Below are positions 35,801 to 44,792 of a DNA stretch of 64,000 nucleotides, in pieces. A model generated the notes under the pieces. The model was not told the DNA's origin, searched no databases, and saw only the letters and a program-made list of their open reading frames with translations. Source of the DNA: Alistipes senegalensis JC50 (GTDB lineage Bacteria; Bacteroidota; Bacteroidia; Bacteroidales; Rikenellaceae); contig NZ_CP102252.1 of assembly GCF_025145645.1 (NCBI RefSeq), positions 868,001-932,000 on the forward strand. Reading direction: 5' to 3'. Numbering within the stretch: position 1 is the first letter of the stretch; each line of letters opens with the position of its first letter. Made by a program: the position numbers and the translations under genes.

Positions 35801-35972
35801 GCGTCTGATGCTCTCGCTCAAAGGAACCAATCTCTGGACCTGGACCAAATACCGCGGATTCGACCCCGAAATGAGCAGCTCGGTGGGAACGTCGAACTCG
35901 ACCCTCGGCATCGACCGAAGCAGCTATCCGGCATCCAAGAGCTTCACCTTCAACGTCAACATCACTTTCTAA
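32826..35972 (+). CDS. SusC-like TonB-dependent outer-membrane transporter
   Basis: This 1048-residue protein has a signal peptide ending LHAQ near residue 35. A carboxypeptidase-D regulatory-like domain (about 38-115; GVVTDAASGEPIIGASV) follows directly, with no STN domain. Next come the SusC signature EIEEVVAVGYGYVPRSNLTSS, the plug (IRGGTSISGDTSPLVVIDN) and the barrel ending FTFNVNITF. It imports the glycan of the second PUL with the SusD encoded 15 bases downstream. Lack of STN agrees with control by the HTCS rather than by sigma/anti-sigma. Confidence 0.95.
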   Translation: MKNFDFLFVSKSKRPAMTLLATLAALLLTTSLHAQQRLTVSGVVTDAASGEPIIGASVIVASTYKGTTTGVNGDFMLTNVPAKDSLIFQHLNYTRQTVPVNGRTKIDAKLSVSAVEIEEVVAVGYGYVPRSNLTSSIAVISEKDINKTPVSSIEQALQGNATGVLVITASGEPGSEVAMRIRGGTSISGDTSPLVVIDNIPSDQTALSLLNPNDVAGIEILKDAAATAIYGSRGANGVVMVTTRSGQAGKPTLSVNAEYGLSIPRYRIEMMNSEQYAEYDNFARMMWGVSSFNTLRPDTLTTNDYQKRLLRDIAQRHNYTVALQGGSKDMRYYISGGWLSEEGILRHSSNERLSFSTKFNMNLSPRLHLDVKASLSRQQTEKISSGDSGATLRMLMQKPTSTINGTDLGDGTYIDEETGEIKSINTEAAKALNSNQWNKRTTAELNAVFRWDIDKRKYWTFNATAGYKYNNSNDYAYVLRSIYSTEAHIDKNNKATRETSQGITWSNENFINFSRTFRKKHYLMWTLGQSWQRQESEGFDIDVTRFDTDYFMWNNLGAGAYIGVPGSSYKAVNHLSFFTRAIYTYNERFTATFSLRADGSSRFGEDSRYGYFPAASVSWKMTKEKWLKDVKWISELKPRFSVGVTGNDRIGEYKSPTMLSSNKVLVNGQSYNGTTISQIGNPNLQWETTHEYNGGLDVGLFKSRIRFSVDAYYKKTYNLLYNYRLPQTTGYSQVSANVGNIDNKGVEFEIHTRNIEHRNFSWNTDFNIGWNKSTITDLGGNDHVVLYHMGNGVNQDITFLEIGQPLGIIKGYETSIYKSWDEVYADDAVWVEDPLNIQTRPGMIKYIDQNGDGVINDQDKVVLGQALPNVMGGFTNTFNYKNWSLTVFFNYALGGKIINTNVTKLDLYQAGNNNSYADGLGAWRPANPITGDQGWMDGSKPLPSSNSSPSTARLYTQNVIDRWIEDGSYLRLKTLSLTYTVPEKISRKIGMQRLMLSLKGTNLWTWTKYRGFDPEMSSSVGTSNSTLGIDRSSYPASKSFTFNVNITF

Positions 35973-35987
35973 AACCACTGCCCGATC

Positions 35988-37544
35988 ATGAAAAAGATAC
36001 TTTTCATCCTGCTTTCCGCATTCGTGCTGGGATCGTGCGATTTTCTGGACGAGGAGTCGAAGACGCAAATCCCCCTCGACAACTATTTCAACAACGAGGA
36101 GGAAGCCATGCTGTTCCTCTACGGAGCATACTACCAGGTGCGCAACACCGTATTCGGCACGGACTTCATGTACCTCACCGACACGATGACCGACAACATC
36201 GACTATTCCTCGACCAACGTTGACCGCAAGGGTGTCACCTACCTGACGCTGAACGTCAACAACTCGCTCGTCAAAAACATCTGGGGCAAGTTCTACGCCG
36301 TCGTCGAACAGTGCAACATCCTGATCGACCAGTTGGAAAAACGCCCCGAGCTGAGCCCCGCCAACAGCGAAAACATCATCGCCGAGGCCAAATTCATCCG
36401 CGCCTGGGCCTATTTCAACCTCGTCCAGCTGTGGGGCGACGTGCCCTTGATGACGGTCCCCGTCTACTCGATCAAGGAAGACAACATCCGTCCCGAACGC
36501 TCGTCGGTCGATGCCGTCTACTCGACCATCATCTCCGACATGGAGTGGGTAGCGACGATCGTCGAGGAAAAGCCCTCGGCCATCACCGTCTCCTCGGGCG
36601 TAAGCTATCCGCTGACGGTCTCGCGGGCCGCCGCCAAAACGCTGCTGGCCCAGATGTACCTTGTCCGCAAGGAGTACATGAACGTCATCGAGACGCTCAG
36701 ACTCTTCGCCGACGATACGCAGGTAAACGAAGATTACGGGCTCTGCTCGCAGTACAAGTACATTTTCGACACGCGCTATAAGGAGATCGAGGAGCGCAAA
36801 AAGGAGATCCTGTGGGAGATCAGCGCCAAAAGCGAAGACAAGTACAACAACACGTGGCACCGCGAAGTGGCTCCCTCGGAGCTGAAGGGCGCAAGCGGCG
36901 AGAAGATCGAGGGCGCGACCAACGGCTACCAAAGCTACACGCCCTCGTACGATCTCTTCAATTCGTACGACACCGACGATATGCGCTACCGCCAAACCTA
37001 CCAGATCACCAGCTCCTCGAAACCCCATTTCCTGAAAGGTTACGACGTTGCCGCCCTGAACCAGAATCTGGCCGGCCCGAACGTCATCCTGCTCCGCACG
37101 GCCGATGCCTATCTGATGCTGGCCGAAGCCTACAACGAACTGGGAGCTGCGGACAAGTCGGTCTTCTTCCTCAACCTCGTCCGCAGCCGCGCCACGCTCA
37201 TCGGCCTCGACGCGACGCTTCCGCACGACGAACTGGCCGACGCCATTCTGGACGAGCGCCGCTGGGAGTTCGCCGGCGAAGGCGCCTACCGCCTCTACGA
37301 CCTGCGCCGCACGGGCCGCTACCTCGACGTGATGCAGAAATTCACGCAGCGGGTCGTCGAGATGAGCGCCGAGGACCTGAAACAGTCCTTCGTCAACCCG
37401 ATCGACGGCAAAAAGACGCCCGAACTGAGCGTTCCGTTCATCAAGCTGAGCAAGAACGCGCAGCCCAGGCACCTGCTGCTGCCGATTCCCGCCGACGAGC
37501 GCATCGCCAACCCCAAGCTCACGCAGAACAACGGATGGAACTAA
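35988..37544 (+). CDS. SusD-like glycan-binding lipoprotein
   Basis: This 518-residue lipoprotein has lipobox VLGSC. It has the SusD pattern: AKFIRAWAYFNLVQLWGDVPLMTVP (about 130-155), LLRTADAYLMLAEAYNELG and DERRWEFAGEGAYRLYDLRR, ending LLLPIPADERIANPKLTQN. It partners the SusC just upstream as the surface lid that binds oligosaccharide. Its length is normal for the family. Confidence 0.94.
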   Translation: MKKILFILLSAFVLGSCDFLDEESKTQIPLDNYFNNEEEAMLFLYGAYYQVRNTVFGTDFMYLTDTMTDNIDYSSTNVDRKGVTYLTLNVNNSLVKNIWGKFYAVVEQCNILIDQLEKRPELSPANSENIIAEAKFIRAWAYFNLVQLWGDVPLMTVPVYSIKEDNIRPERSSVDAVYSTIISDMEWVATIVEEKPSAITVSSGVSYPLTVSRAAAKTLLAQMYLVRKEYMNVIETLRLFADDTQVNEDYGLCSQYKYIFDTRYKEIEERKKEILWEISAKSEDKYNNTWHREVAPSELKGASGEKIEGATNGYQSYTPSYDLFNSYDTDDMRYRQTYQITSSSKPHFLKGYDVAALNQNLAGPNVILLRTADAYLMLAEAYNELGAADKSVFFLNLVRSRATLIGLDATLPHDELADAILDERRWEFAGEGAYRLYDLRRTGRYLDVMQKFTQRVVEMSAEDLKQSFVNPIDGKKTPELSVPFIKLSKNAQPRHLLLPIPADERIANPKLTQNNGWN

Positions 37545-37566
37545 CCCCAAAACGACCAACGAAAAA

Positions 37567-38649
37567 ATGAAACGCAATACATTCCGCTTTGCAATTCTGG
37601 CCGCCGCGGCCCTCACAGCCTGTAACGACACGCCCGATTCGCTCTACGAGCACGAAGACAGCGTACAGGACGTGCCCGACATCGTGCTCGAATCCTATGC
37701 CAGGCCCTACGACATCATCCCCGAAGAAGAATGGACCGAGATCAATTTCGGCAAATTCATCGCCGCAGCGATGGGCACCGATGACACGGGTTCGACGACC
37801 CTCGCCGACCAGCGTCCCGCCCACTTGGTGAAACTCGATACGCATATCCGCATGATGAAGGGCAACGTGACGGTCGAGCAGTTCGAGAAATTCGTCGAGG
37901 CCAACCCGAACGTGGTGAAGATGCCCAAGGAGCCTTTCTGGAAATGGGAAGACCCCGACGGCAACTCGCGCAAAGACTTCCCGGTGGTCGGCATCACCTG
38001 GAAGGAGGCCGACGCTTTCGCCCGCTGGCTCGGGGGACGCCTCCCGACCGAGGCCGAATGGGAACTGGCCGCCAAAGCCGTAACCTCCCCGGAAAAAGGG
38101 GACCGCTGCCTCTCATACAGCAGCAACAGTTCCTCGAACAAAGCCGCCTGGTTCTTCAACTCCAAAAATGCGAGCTACGGAACCGGTCTCGTGACGGTCA
38201 TCACCGACGCTCAGGGCAACCGCATCGAGCGCATCGGCCGCATGGCGCACCGCTGCGGCGAGATGAAGGACGGCAAGACCTCCCCCGCCAATGCCCTCGG
38301 GCTGACGGACATGTGCGGCAACGTCATGGAGTGGTGCTCGGACTGGTACGGTGCGAACTACTACCAGGAGTGCATCGACAACGGAGAAGTCGTCAGCGAT
38401 GACGAAGTCTATATGGGGCCGGAAGGGGGATTGCTTCAGGGCAATCCGGACAAGCGTACCTGTGTCACGAATCCGCAGGGTCCCGCCACCGGCAAGCTGA
38501 AAGTCCTGCGCGGCGGTTCGTGGAACCAGCCCGAATACGCCGTGAAAGTGACGATGCGTTTGAAGATCCAGCCCGGCACGCGCTCCGAGGAGATCGGCTT
38601 CCGGGTGGTATTCGACGTGACGGAAGGTGCCGACTACGGCGGAAACTGA
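37567..38649 (+). CDS. SUMF1/FGE-sulfatase-fold lipoprotein
   Basis: This 360-residue lipoprotein (LTAC lipobox) carries the formylglycine-generating-enzyme-like fold: PVVGITWKEADAFARWLGGRLPTEAEWELAA, LGLTDMCGNVMEWCSDWYG, LKVLRGGSWNQ and a terminal GFRVVFDV. This fold is a C-type-lectin relative that appears in sulfatase-activating enzymes, gliding proteins of the GldJ/GldK type and binding proteins. No sulfatase gene is seen nearby. It sits directly after SusD, where PULs usually encode surface glycan-binding proteins, so a binding role is inferred rather than enzyme activity. Confidence 0.8.
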   Translation: MKRNTFRFAILAAAALTACNDTPDSLYEHEDSVQDVPDIVLESYARPYDIIPEEEWTEINFGKFIAAAMGTDDTGSTTLADQRPAHLVKLDTHIRMMKGNVTVEQFEKFVEANPNVVKMPKEPFWKWEDPDGNSRKDFPVVGITWKEADAFARWLGGRLPTEAEWELAAKAVTSPEKGDRCLSYSSNSSSNKAAWFFNSKNASYGTGLVTVITDAQGNRIERIGRMAHRCGEMKDGKTSPANALGLTDMCGNVMEWCSDWYGANYYQECIDNGEVVSDDEVYMGPEGGLLQGNPDKRTCVTNPQGPATGKLKVLRGGSWNQPEYAVKVTMRLKIQPGTRSEEIGFRVVFDVTEGADYGGN

Positions 38650-38676
38650 TAAAACAAGCATAAACAATCCCATTAG

Positions 38677-41600
38677 ATGAAGAAGAGAGAGATACTGACG
38701 GCCCTCGCCGCCGCGGCCCTTACGCTGACTGCGGCGGCCCAGGGCTACGCCCCGGCCGAAAGCCACCGTCTGACGAAAACCATCAACACCGAATGGACGT
38801 TCAACTACTTCCCCCAGGAAGAGGAGGTCAGGGGCGTCTACGAATCCCCGTCGTTCGATGACTCGGCCTGGAGCTACGTCTGCGTCCCCCACACGTGGCA
38901 GACCTACGAAACCACGCGCGAACTGCATCCCTACATCCGCAACGTCGCCGCTTCGGACAATCCCTACTGGTGGAACGGCTGGGGCTGGTACCGCAAGCGC
39001 ATCGACATCGGACGCGAGTATGCAGGCCGCCGCATCCGCTTCGAGTTCGACGGCGTGCAGAAATACGCCAAAATATATCTCAACGGCAAGTATCTGGGCG
39101 ATCACAAGGGCGGCTTCACGAGTTTCTATGTGGACGCCACCGACGCCGTGAATTTCGGCGGCGCGAACATCCTGGCCGTGGCCGTGCAAAACTCGCTCGA
39201 CGACAAATACCGCATTCCGCCGATGAACGCCGGCAACTGGGCGGTCTACGGCGGCATCGTCCGCGACGTGCGGCTGGTCGTCACCGACCCCGTGAACATT
39301 CCGTTCCAGGGATCGTACAAACACGAGGGCGGCACGTTCATCACCACCCCGGAGGTGAGCGCGAAACAAGCCGCCGTGCGGATCAGAACCTACGTGCAGA
39401 ATCAGCGTCCCGACGCCGCGGAAGTGACCCTGCGCACCGTCGTCACCGATGCCGACGGAAACGTGTGCGAACGGCTGAACGCTTCACAGCGCATCGACGC
39501 CGGACAGATCGCCGAATTCGACCAGTCGATCCCCAAATTCCGCAAACCGCAGCTGTGGAGCCCCGACTCGCCCTATATCTACAACGCATACAGCGAAGTT
39601 TACGTGGGCAAAGAGCTGCTCGACACCTATCATTCGACCTTCGGCATCCGCAGCGTCGCGTGGGACTACAACCTGCACCGGCTGGTGCTCAACGGCAAAG
39701 TCACCCACCTGCACGGCATCAACCGCCACGAGGAGTTCCCGTGGCTGGGGCACGCCTTCCCGAAATGGATCGCGCAACGGGACATGGAAGACATGAAGTT
39801 CGGCCTCGACATCAACTACATGCGCACGGCGCACTACCCCAACGACCCGTCGGTTTACTATTTTATGGACCGCAACGGCATCTGCATCAACGAAGAACTG
39901 CCCAACATCAAGAACCAGAACTTCTCGAAGGAGGTGCAGGAGCAGAACTGCCGCGAGATGATCCGCCGCGACCGCAACCACCCCTCGATCGTCATCTGGT
40001 CGATGGGCAACGAAACCGACCACGCCTGCGACTCGCGCTACGCCGCCGAAGAGGACCCTACGCGCATCATCACCGTGCGCCAGCCCTACAACGACTCCTA
40101 CAACCCGGAGTTCTGCAAGCACACCGACAAGGAGATGCCCGTCGAAAGCTACCTGCGCTGCACGATCCGAGGCTGGTACGACAAGGACGACATGAACCTC
40201 GAACCCTCCGACGGCCAATGGGCCGGCACGGAATACTGGCAACACAAACTCTCGCGCAACCCCAAGAAACCCATTTCGGAGCACAACGGCACCGTCTGGC
40301 TCTATGCCGACCACGGAGCCGACCGCGAATACGTCGGTTCACCGCTCAAACACGTCAACCCCAAAGGCTGGGTCGATAGCTGGCGCACCCCCAAATACGT
40401 CTACTACCTCTGGCAGGCCAACTTCTCGCGCAAGCCGATGGTCCACATCCAGCCGCATTTCTGGCGTTCGCAGTACGTCGGGCAAAAGAAGCTCATCACC
40501 GTGGATTCCAACTGCGCGAAGGTCGAGCTCTACGTCAACGACAAAAAGGTCGGAGAGAGGAAACCCGACATCACCAACGACTTCTGCGTCGAATTTCCCG
40601 ACGTGGCCGTCGAGCAGGGCGTGATCGAGGCCGTCGCCACGCACCGCAACGGCACGGTCGTGAAAGACCGCGTCGTGATGTCGGGCGAACCCGCGGCGCT
40701 GACGATCAAACTGTCGGCGGACAAAATGATGTCCACGGCGGACAACATCGTCGAATTCAAGGTAGACATCGTGGACAAGGAGGGCGTACACGTCTACGGC
40801 GCGAACAACACGCTCAAATTCCACGTCGAAGGCCCTGCGACGCTCGTCGGTCCCGATGTCTACATCAGCGACCGCGACAAGCACGAGGAGTACGAGGGGA
40901 CGATGTACATCGACGCCCCGGTCATCAACCTCATCCGCGCCGTCGGCAAGACGGGCACGGTGACCGTCACCGCCTCGGCAACGGGTCTCGAACCGGCCTC
41001 GGCGACCGTCGAAGTGGTCGATTACGTCGATCCCGCGCCGCTGCCCGGCATCTCCGAACCCCGTCTGAGCTGGGAGGGCCGCCAACACGTCGCCGTCAAC
41101 GCTTCGCAGGCCAATTTCGTGCCGGCACCCGAAGAGATGCGCCTCTTCCCCGGCGAAGTGTCGTTCCCGATCGCCCGCCGGCAGGAGTTCCGCGCCCTCA
41201 CCCAGGCGTTCGTCGAGGAGCAGAACCCCGGCATCGACACCTCGACGCCCGAGTTCCGCTACATGCTCGACGCCTTCTCGACGATCCTCGCCTCGACGGC
41301 CCGCTACGCCGGCGACCGGGGCTATATCGTGGCCGACGACTACAACTTCATCGCCGGCCAGTACAACGTGTCGCGCGCCATCACCAAACACCTGGCCACG
41401 AAACGGCTGCCGAAAGCCTACGTCGATTACATGACCAACTACTACGCGAAGATGATCGTGCGCGACGGCAAGGATATGAACTACATGGCCGTCTGCGAAC
41501 TCATCGACCGTATTCCCGAGGGCGGCGAAGCGGTCTGGACCGGTGAAAAAAGCGCCGCGAAGGGGCTGCGCACCGCAGAGGGCACGGACCTGAAAGCCAT

Positions 41601-41823
41601 CGCGGCGCTCGTCCGTCCCGAACTCGGCACGCTGGACAAGGATGCCCAAAAACGGGCCTACAAACTCATCACGGCCGTCAATCCGTCGGTGACGTTCAAA
41701 AGCATCCGCAACAAAAAGACCAAGACCCGCACCGACTCCTACACCGTGAAGGCCAACAGCGTGGTTCTGATCCCCGAATTCAAGGCCCTGACCTCGAAGA
41801 AATTCCCCGACAAGAAACTGTAA
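38677..41823 (+). CDS. GH2-family glycosidase (beta-galactosidase-like)
   Basis: This 1048-residue secreted protein has a signal peptide ending AAAQ. The GH2 sugar-binding domain (about 25-190) contains VCVPHTWQTYETTRELHP and PYWWNGWGWYRKR. Ig-like and TIM-barrel regions (about 320-610) contain HLHGINRHEEFPWLG and YMRTAHYPNDPSVYYFMD. The acid/base is Glu in WSMGNETDHACD. The usual nucleophile region reads VWLYADHGADREY, without the familiar Glu, whereas the paralogue at 23064 has VWLYEDHGCDREY. C-terminal Ig-like domains and a roughly 250-residue helical tail complete it. It lies in the SusC/SusD operon of the pectin-type PUL. Confidence 0.82.
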   Translation: MKKREILTALAAAALTLTAAAQGYAPAESHRLTKTINTEWTFNYFPQEEEVRGVYESPSFDDSAWSYVCVPHTWQTYETTRELHPYIRNVAASDNPYWWNGWGWYRKRIDIGREYAGRRIRFEFDGVQKYAKIYLNGKYLGDHKGGFTSFYVDATDAVNFGGANILAVAVQNSLDDKYRIPPMNAGNWAVYGGIVRDVRLVVTDPVNIPFQGSYKHEGGTFITTPEVSAKQAAVRIRTYVQNQRPDAAEVTLRTVVTDADGNVCERLNASQRIDAGQIAEFDQSIPKFRKPQLWSPDSPYIYNAYSEVYVGKELLDTYHSTFGIRSVAWDYNLHRLVLNGKVTHLHGINRHEEFPWLGHAFPKWIAQRDMEDMKFGLDINYMRTAHYPNDPSVYYFMDRNGICINEELPNIKNQNFSKEVQEQNCREMIRRDRNHPSIVIWSMGNETDHACDSRYAAEEDPTRIITVRQPYNDSYNPEFCKHTDKEMPVESYLRCTIRGWYDKDDMNLEPSDGQWAGTEYWQHKLSRNPKKPISEHNGTVWLYADHGADREYVGSPLKHVNPKGWVDSWRTPKYVYYLWQANFSRKPMVHIQPHFWRSQYVGQKKLITVDSNCAKVELYVNDKKVGERKPDITNDFCVEFPDVAVEQGVIEAVATHRNGTVVKDRVVMSGEPAALTIKLSADKMMSTADNIVEFKVDIVDKEGVHVYGANNTLKFHVEGPATLVGPDVYISDRDKHEEYEGTMYIDAPVINLIRAVGKTGTVTVTASATGLEPASATVEVVDYVDPAPLPGISEPRLSWEGRQHVAVNASQANFVPAPEEMRLFPGEVSFPIARRQEFRALTQAFVEEQNPGIDTSTPEFRYMLDAFSTILASTARYAGDRGYIVADDYNFIAGQYNVSRAITKHLATKRLPKAYVDYMTNYYAKMIVRDGKDMNYMAVCELIDRIPEGGEAVWTGEKSAAKGLRTAEGTDLKAIAALVRPELGTLDKDAQKRAYKLITAVNPSVTFKSIRNKKTKTRTDSYTVKANSVVLIPEFKALTSKKFPDKKL

Positions 41824-41824
41824 G

Positions 41825-43360
41825 ATGAAACTCACCCGATACATAGGATACGCGGCGCTGGCGGCATTGCTGTCGGCAGCACCGGCGTGTACCGGGGCCA
41901 AAGTCACGCCGACGGCGGCGACACAGCCCGAACACCACACCGTGACCGACCGCTACCGCGTGACCGTCGGCGGCGTGGACCTCCCCGTCGAAGCCTACAA
42001 GGATATTTTTTATGTCAATTTCACGCTCGACGGCTGCGCTCCCGTGCGCATCGGGTCCGCTGAGCCGCTCACCGGCTGCGAGGTCAGCCCCGCGGCCCGG
42101 GGCATCGCGGCTTCGGTCGAAGGCTCCGAGGCCCGGTTCACCCTCCCCGGCGCAGGCTGGTGGGTGGTGCGCCTGAACGACCGCGACCTGCTGTTCCTGC
42201 TGGCCGACAAACCCGAGAAGGCTCCGACGGCGGACGGACAGACGCTCAACGCCGCGGATTTCGTTTCGGGCGACGGGCTTCAGACCGCCAACCTGCAACG
42301 CGCGCTGGACGAGGCTTCGGCCACGGGGCGCACGCTGATCTTCCTGCGCGGGGTCTATCCGACCGGGACACTCCGCATCGGCAGCAACACGCACCTCTAC
42401 CTCGCCGACGGGGCGATTATCAAAGGTTCGGACGACCGCGGCGACTACCCCACCGACGGCGGCCTCCCGGAAGCCGACCACATCCACAACAAAGAGCACT
42501 ACACCGACAACGGCGAGTGGATGACTTTCAGCCGACTGATCCTCATCGACAGCGCCGAGAACGTCTCGATCCGCGGCCGCGGCATCATCGACGGCAGCGG
42601 GGCCGTGCTCCGCGCCCAGGGCAAGCCGGCCAACCTGATCCGCATCCGCAATTCGCGCAACGTGTCGATCGAAGGCATCCTGCTGCGCGACCCCGCGGCG
42701 TGGAACACCCACATCCACTATTCGGACGGCGTGACGATCCGCGACGTGAAGCTCATCAACGACGCCACGGTCCCCAACACCGACGGCTTCGACCCCGACG
42801 CCTCGACCAACGTGATGATCGACCACTGCTTCGCCTACTGCTCGGACGACAACGTCGCCGTCAAGACCACCAACAACCTCGGACTGAACAAGGAGCTACA
42901 AAACGTCGTCGTCCGGAGCTGCGTCTTCCTGACGCGCAAGTCGTCGCTCAAAGTGGGCACCGAAACCAAGGCCGCCCGTATGTCCGACATCCTCTTCGAG
43001 GACAACGACATCGTGGAGTGCGACCGCGCCCTAGCGCTCTACTGCAACGACGGGGCGCTGTTCGAAAACATCACCTTCTCGAACAACCGCGTCGAACGCA
43101 ACTATCCCGATAGCCAGCGCCGCCCGATCCATTTCAAAATCTCGGAGCGTCACGGCAAAGGGCGTATCCGCAACGTCATGATCCGCAATTGCGACTTCGC
43201 CACGGTCTTCCCGCGCCCCGCGGAGATCGCCGGACTCGACGCCGACCACACGATCGACAGCCTGACGTTCAGCAACGTCACGATCGGCGGCCGTCCCGTC
43301 CGCTCGCTCGACGACCTGGGCGCCAAGATCCGTTTCACCGAAAACATCCGTTTCGAATGA
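41825..43360 (+). CDS. GH28-like right-handed beta-helix glycosidase (lipoprotein)
   Basis: This 511-residue protein has a lipoprotein-type signal (APAC, Cys22). A beta-sandwich N-terminal region (about 35-135) is followed by a parallel beta-helix (about 150-500). The helix has NVSIRGRGIIDGSGAV, the acidic motifs NTDGFDPD and YCSDDNVAVK that match the GH28 NTD and DD catalytic positions, and SSLKVGTET. The G-H-G tripeptide usual in polygalacturonases is not visible, so related beta-helix families remain possible. It begins one base after the stop of the GH2 gene and overlaps the next gene by 4 bases, showing tight co-translation. Confidence 0.7.
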   Translation: MKLTRYIGYAALAALLSAAPACTGAKVTPTAATQPEHHTVTDRYRVTVGGVDLPVEAYKDIFYVNFTLDGCAPVRIGSAEPLTGCEVSPAARGIAASVEGSEARFTLPGAGWWVVRLNDRDLLFLLADKPEKAPTADGQTLNAADFVSGDGLQTANLQRALDEASATGRTLIFLRGVYPTGTLRIGSNTHLYLADGAIIKGSDDRGDYPTDGGLPEADHIHNKEHYTDNGEWMTFSRLILIDSAENVSIRGRGIIDGSGAVLRAQGKPANLIRIRNSRNVSIEGILLRDPAAWNTHIHYSDGVTIRDVKLINDATVPNTDGFDPDASTNVMIDHCFAYCSDDNVAVKTTNNLGLNKELQNVVVRSCVFLTRKSSLKVGTETKAARMSDILFEDNDIVECDRALALYCNDGALFENITFSNNRVERNYPDSQRRPIHFKISERHGKGRIRNVMIRNCDFATVFPRPAEIAGLDADHTIDSLTFSNVTIGGRPVRSLDDLGAKIRFTENIRFE

Positions 43361-44787
43361 CAAGACGACTCTCCATACTTCCGCTCCTGCTTCTGTGGTC
43401 GGCAGCCGCATCGGCCGCCGGATACGAGGTTCGCATGAACGGCGCGCCCCAGCAGGTCGAACCCTTCAAGCATTACCGCTACGTCACCTGCACGCCGGAT
43501 GGCGCCGCGGACTTTACGGTGACGCTCCCCGAAACGGTAACCGCGGCCGAGATCAGCCCCCTGAGCCGCGGCATCGAGCCCTCGATCGAAGGACGCACGG
43601 TGCGCTTCCGCCTCCCGGAAGCGGGCCAGTACCTCGTGCGGCTGAACGACACGGCAAAACTCTTCATCTTCGCCGAGAAACCCGCGCTGAAAGCCGAGGG
43701 AACGAGCATTATAGAGTATAAAGGCATCGACAACACCGGAACGACGAACGTCACCGCCGCCGTGCAGCGTGCCGTCGATGAATGCGCGAAGAAGGGCCAC
43801 ACGCTGATTTTCCCCGCCGGGGAGTATCTCTGCGGCCAGCTCCGCCTGCCGTCGCACGCGCATCTGCACCTGGAACGCGGCGCGGTCATCCGGGCCGACG
43901 CCTCCTCGGCAGCCGCTTTCGAATCGACCGACGATGTCAAGACCCGCCGCTTCATCTACATCAAGGACGCCAAAGATGTCCGGATCACGGGTCTGGGCGC
44001 CATCGACGGCAGCGGCCGCGCCCTGCGCGAAAAGTTCGGCGACAAGGCCCGCATACGCCTGCTGCTGGCCGTGAACTCCTCGGGCCTGCATTTCGAGGGC
44101 GTGATGTTCCGGGACCCCGGGTCGTGGAACACGCAAATACTCCTATGCCGCAACGTCGTGTTCCGCAACATAAAGCTGATGAACGACACGGAGCTGAGCA
44201 ACACCGACGGCTTCGATCCCGACGCCTCGCGCAACCTGCTGATCGAAAACTGCTTCGCCTACTGTTCCGACGACAACGTAGCCGTCAAGACCACGGGGTA
44301 TTCCGGCTATCTGGGCGACGCGGAGAACATCACCGTCCGGGGATGCGTCTTCCTGACCAAGAAGTCGTCGCTCAAAGTGGGCACCGAGACCCGCGGAACG
44401 CGGATGTCGGGCATCACGTTCGAGGACAACGACGTGCTGGAATCCGACCGCGGCATGGCGCTCTACGTCTCCGACGGTACGGCCCTGAGCGACGTGCGCT
44501 ACCTGAACAACCGCTTCGAACGCAACCACCCCGACAGCAAGCGGATGATGTTCCAGTTCTCGGTCAACGCCCGCCGGAAAGACTCCCCGATCGGTTCGAT
44601 CCGCGGCGTCGAGATCCGGAACTGCTCCTTCCGGGCCCCCTTCCCGAAAGCCCCCGAAATCAAATGTCCGGTCCGGGGCGGCATCGAAGGCGTAGTCTTC
44701 GAGAACCTGACCGTGGGCGGTGAGAAAATCCTCGCCCCGGAACAGATCGGACTGAAATGCGTCAACGCCGAACCCTCCTTCAAATAA
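43357..44787 (+). CDS. GH28-like right-handed beta-helix glycosidase, second copy
   Basis: This 476-residue secreted paralogue of the preceding gene starts at the ATG inside the ATGA overlap with its stop. The signal peptide ends ASAA. The architecture is the same: an N-terminal beta-sandwich with AEISPLSRGIEPSIEG, then a beta-helix with GLGAIDGSGRAL, NTDGFDPDAS, YCSDDNVAVKTT and KSSLKVGTETRG. The close pair probably attacks different linkages of one acidic polymer (inference). Like its neighbour it lacks an obvious G-H-G motif. Confidence 0.7.
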   Translation: MTRRLSILPLLLLWSAAASAAGYEVRMNGAPQQVEPFKHYRYVTCTPDGAADFTVTLPETVTAAEISPLSRGIEPSIEGRTVRFRLPEAGQYLVRLNDTAKLFIFAEKPALKAEGTSIIEYKGIDNTGTTNVTAAVQRAVDECAKKGHTLIFPAGEYLCGQLRLPSHAHLHLERGAVIRADASSAAAFESTDDVKTRRFIYIKDAKDVRITGLGAIDGSGRALREKFGDKARIRLLLAVNSSGLHFEGVMFRDPGSWNTQILLCRNVVFRNIKLMNDTELSNTDGFDPDASRNLLIENCFAYCSDDNVAVKTTGYSGYLGDAENITVRGCVFLTKKSSLKVGTETRGTRMSGITFEDNDVLESDRGMALYVSDGTALSDVRYLNNRFERNHPDSKRMMFQFSVNARRKDSPIGSIRGVEIRNCSFRAPFPKAPEIKCPVRGGIEGVVFENLTVGGEKILAPEQIGLKCVNAEPSFK

Positions 44788-44792
44788 CCGCC

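Noticed and set aside
37567..38649. SUMF1-fold lipoprotein as a second DGR target (same C-type-lectin-like fold)
   Set aside because: No segment of it matches the TR; its end (GFRVVFDV) resembles the VR protein only at the level of fold.
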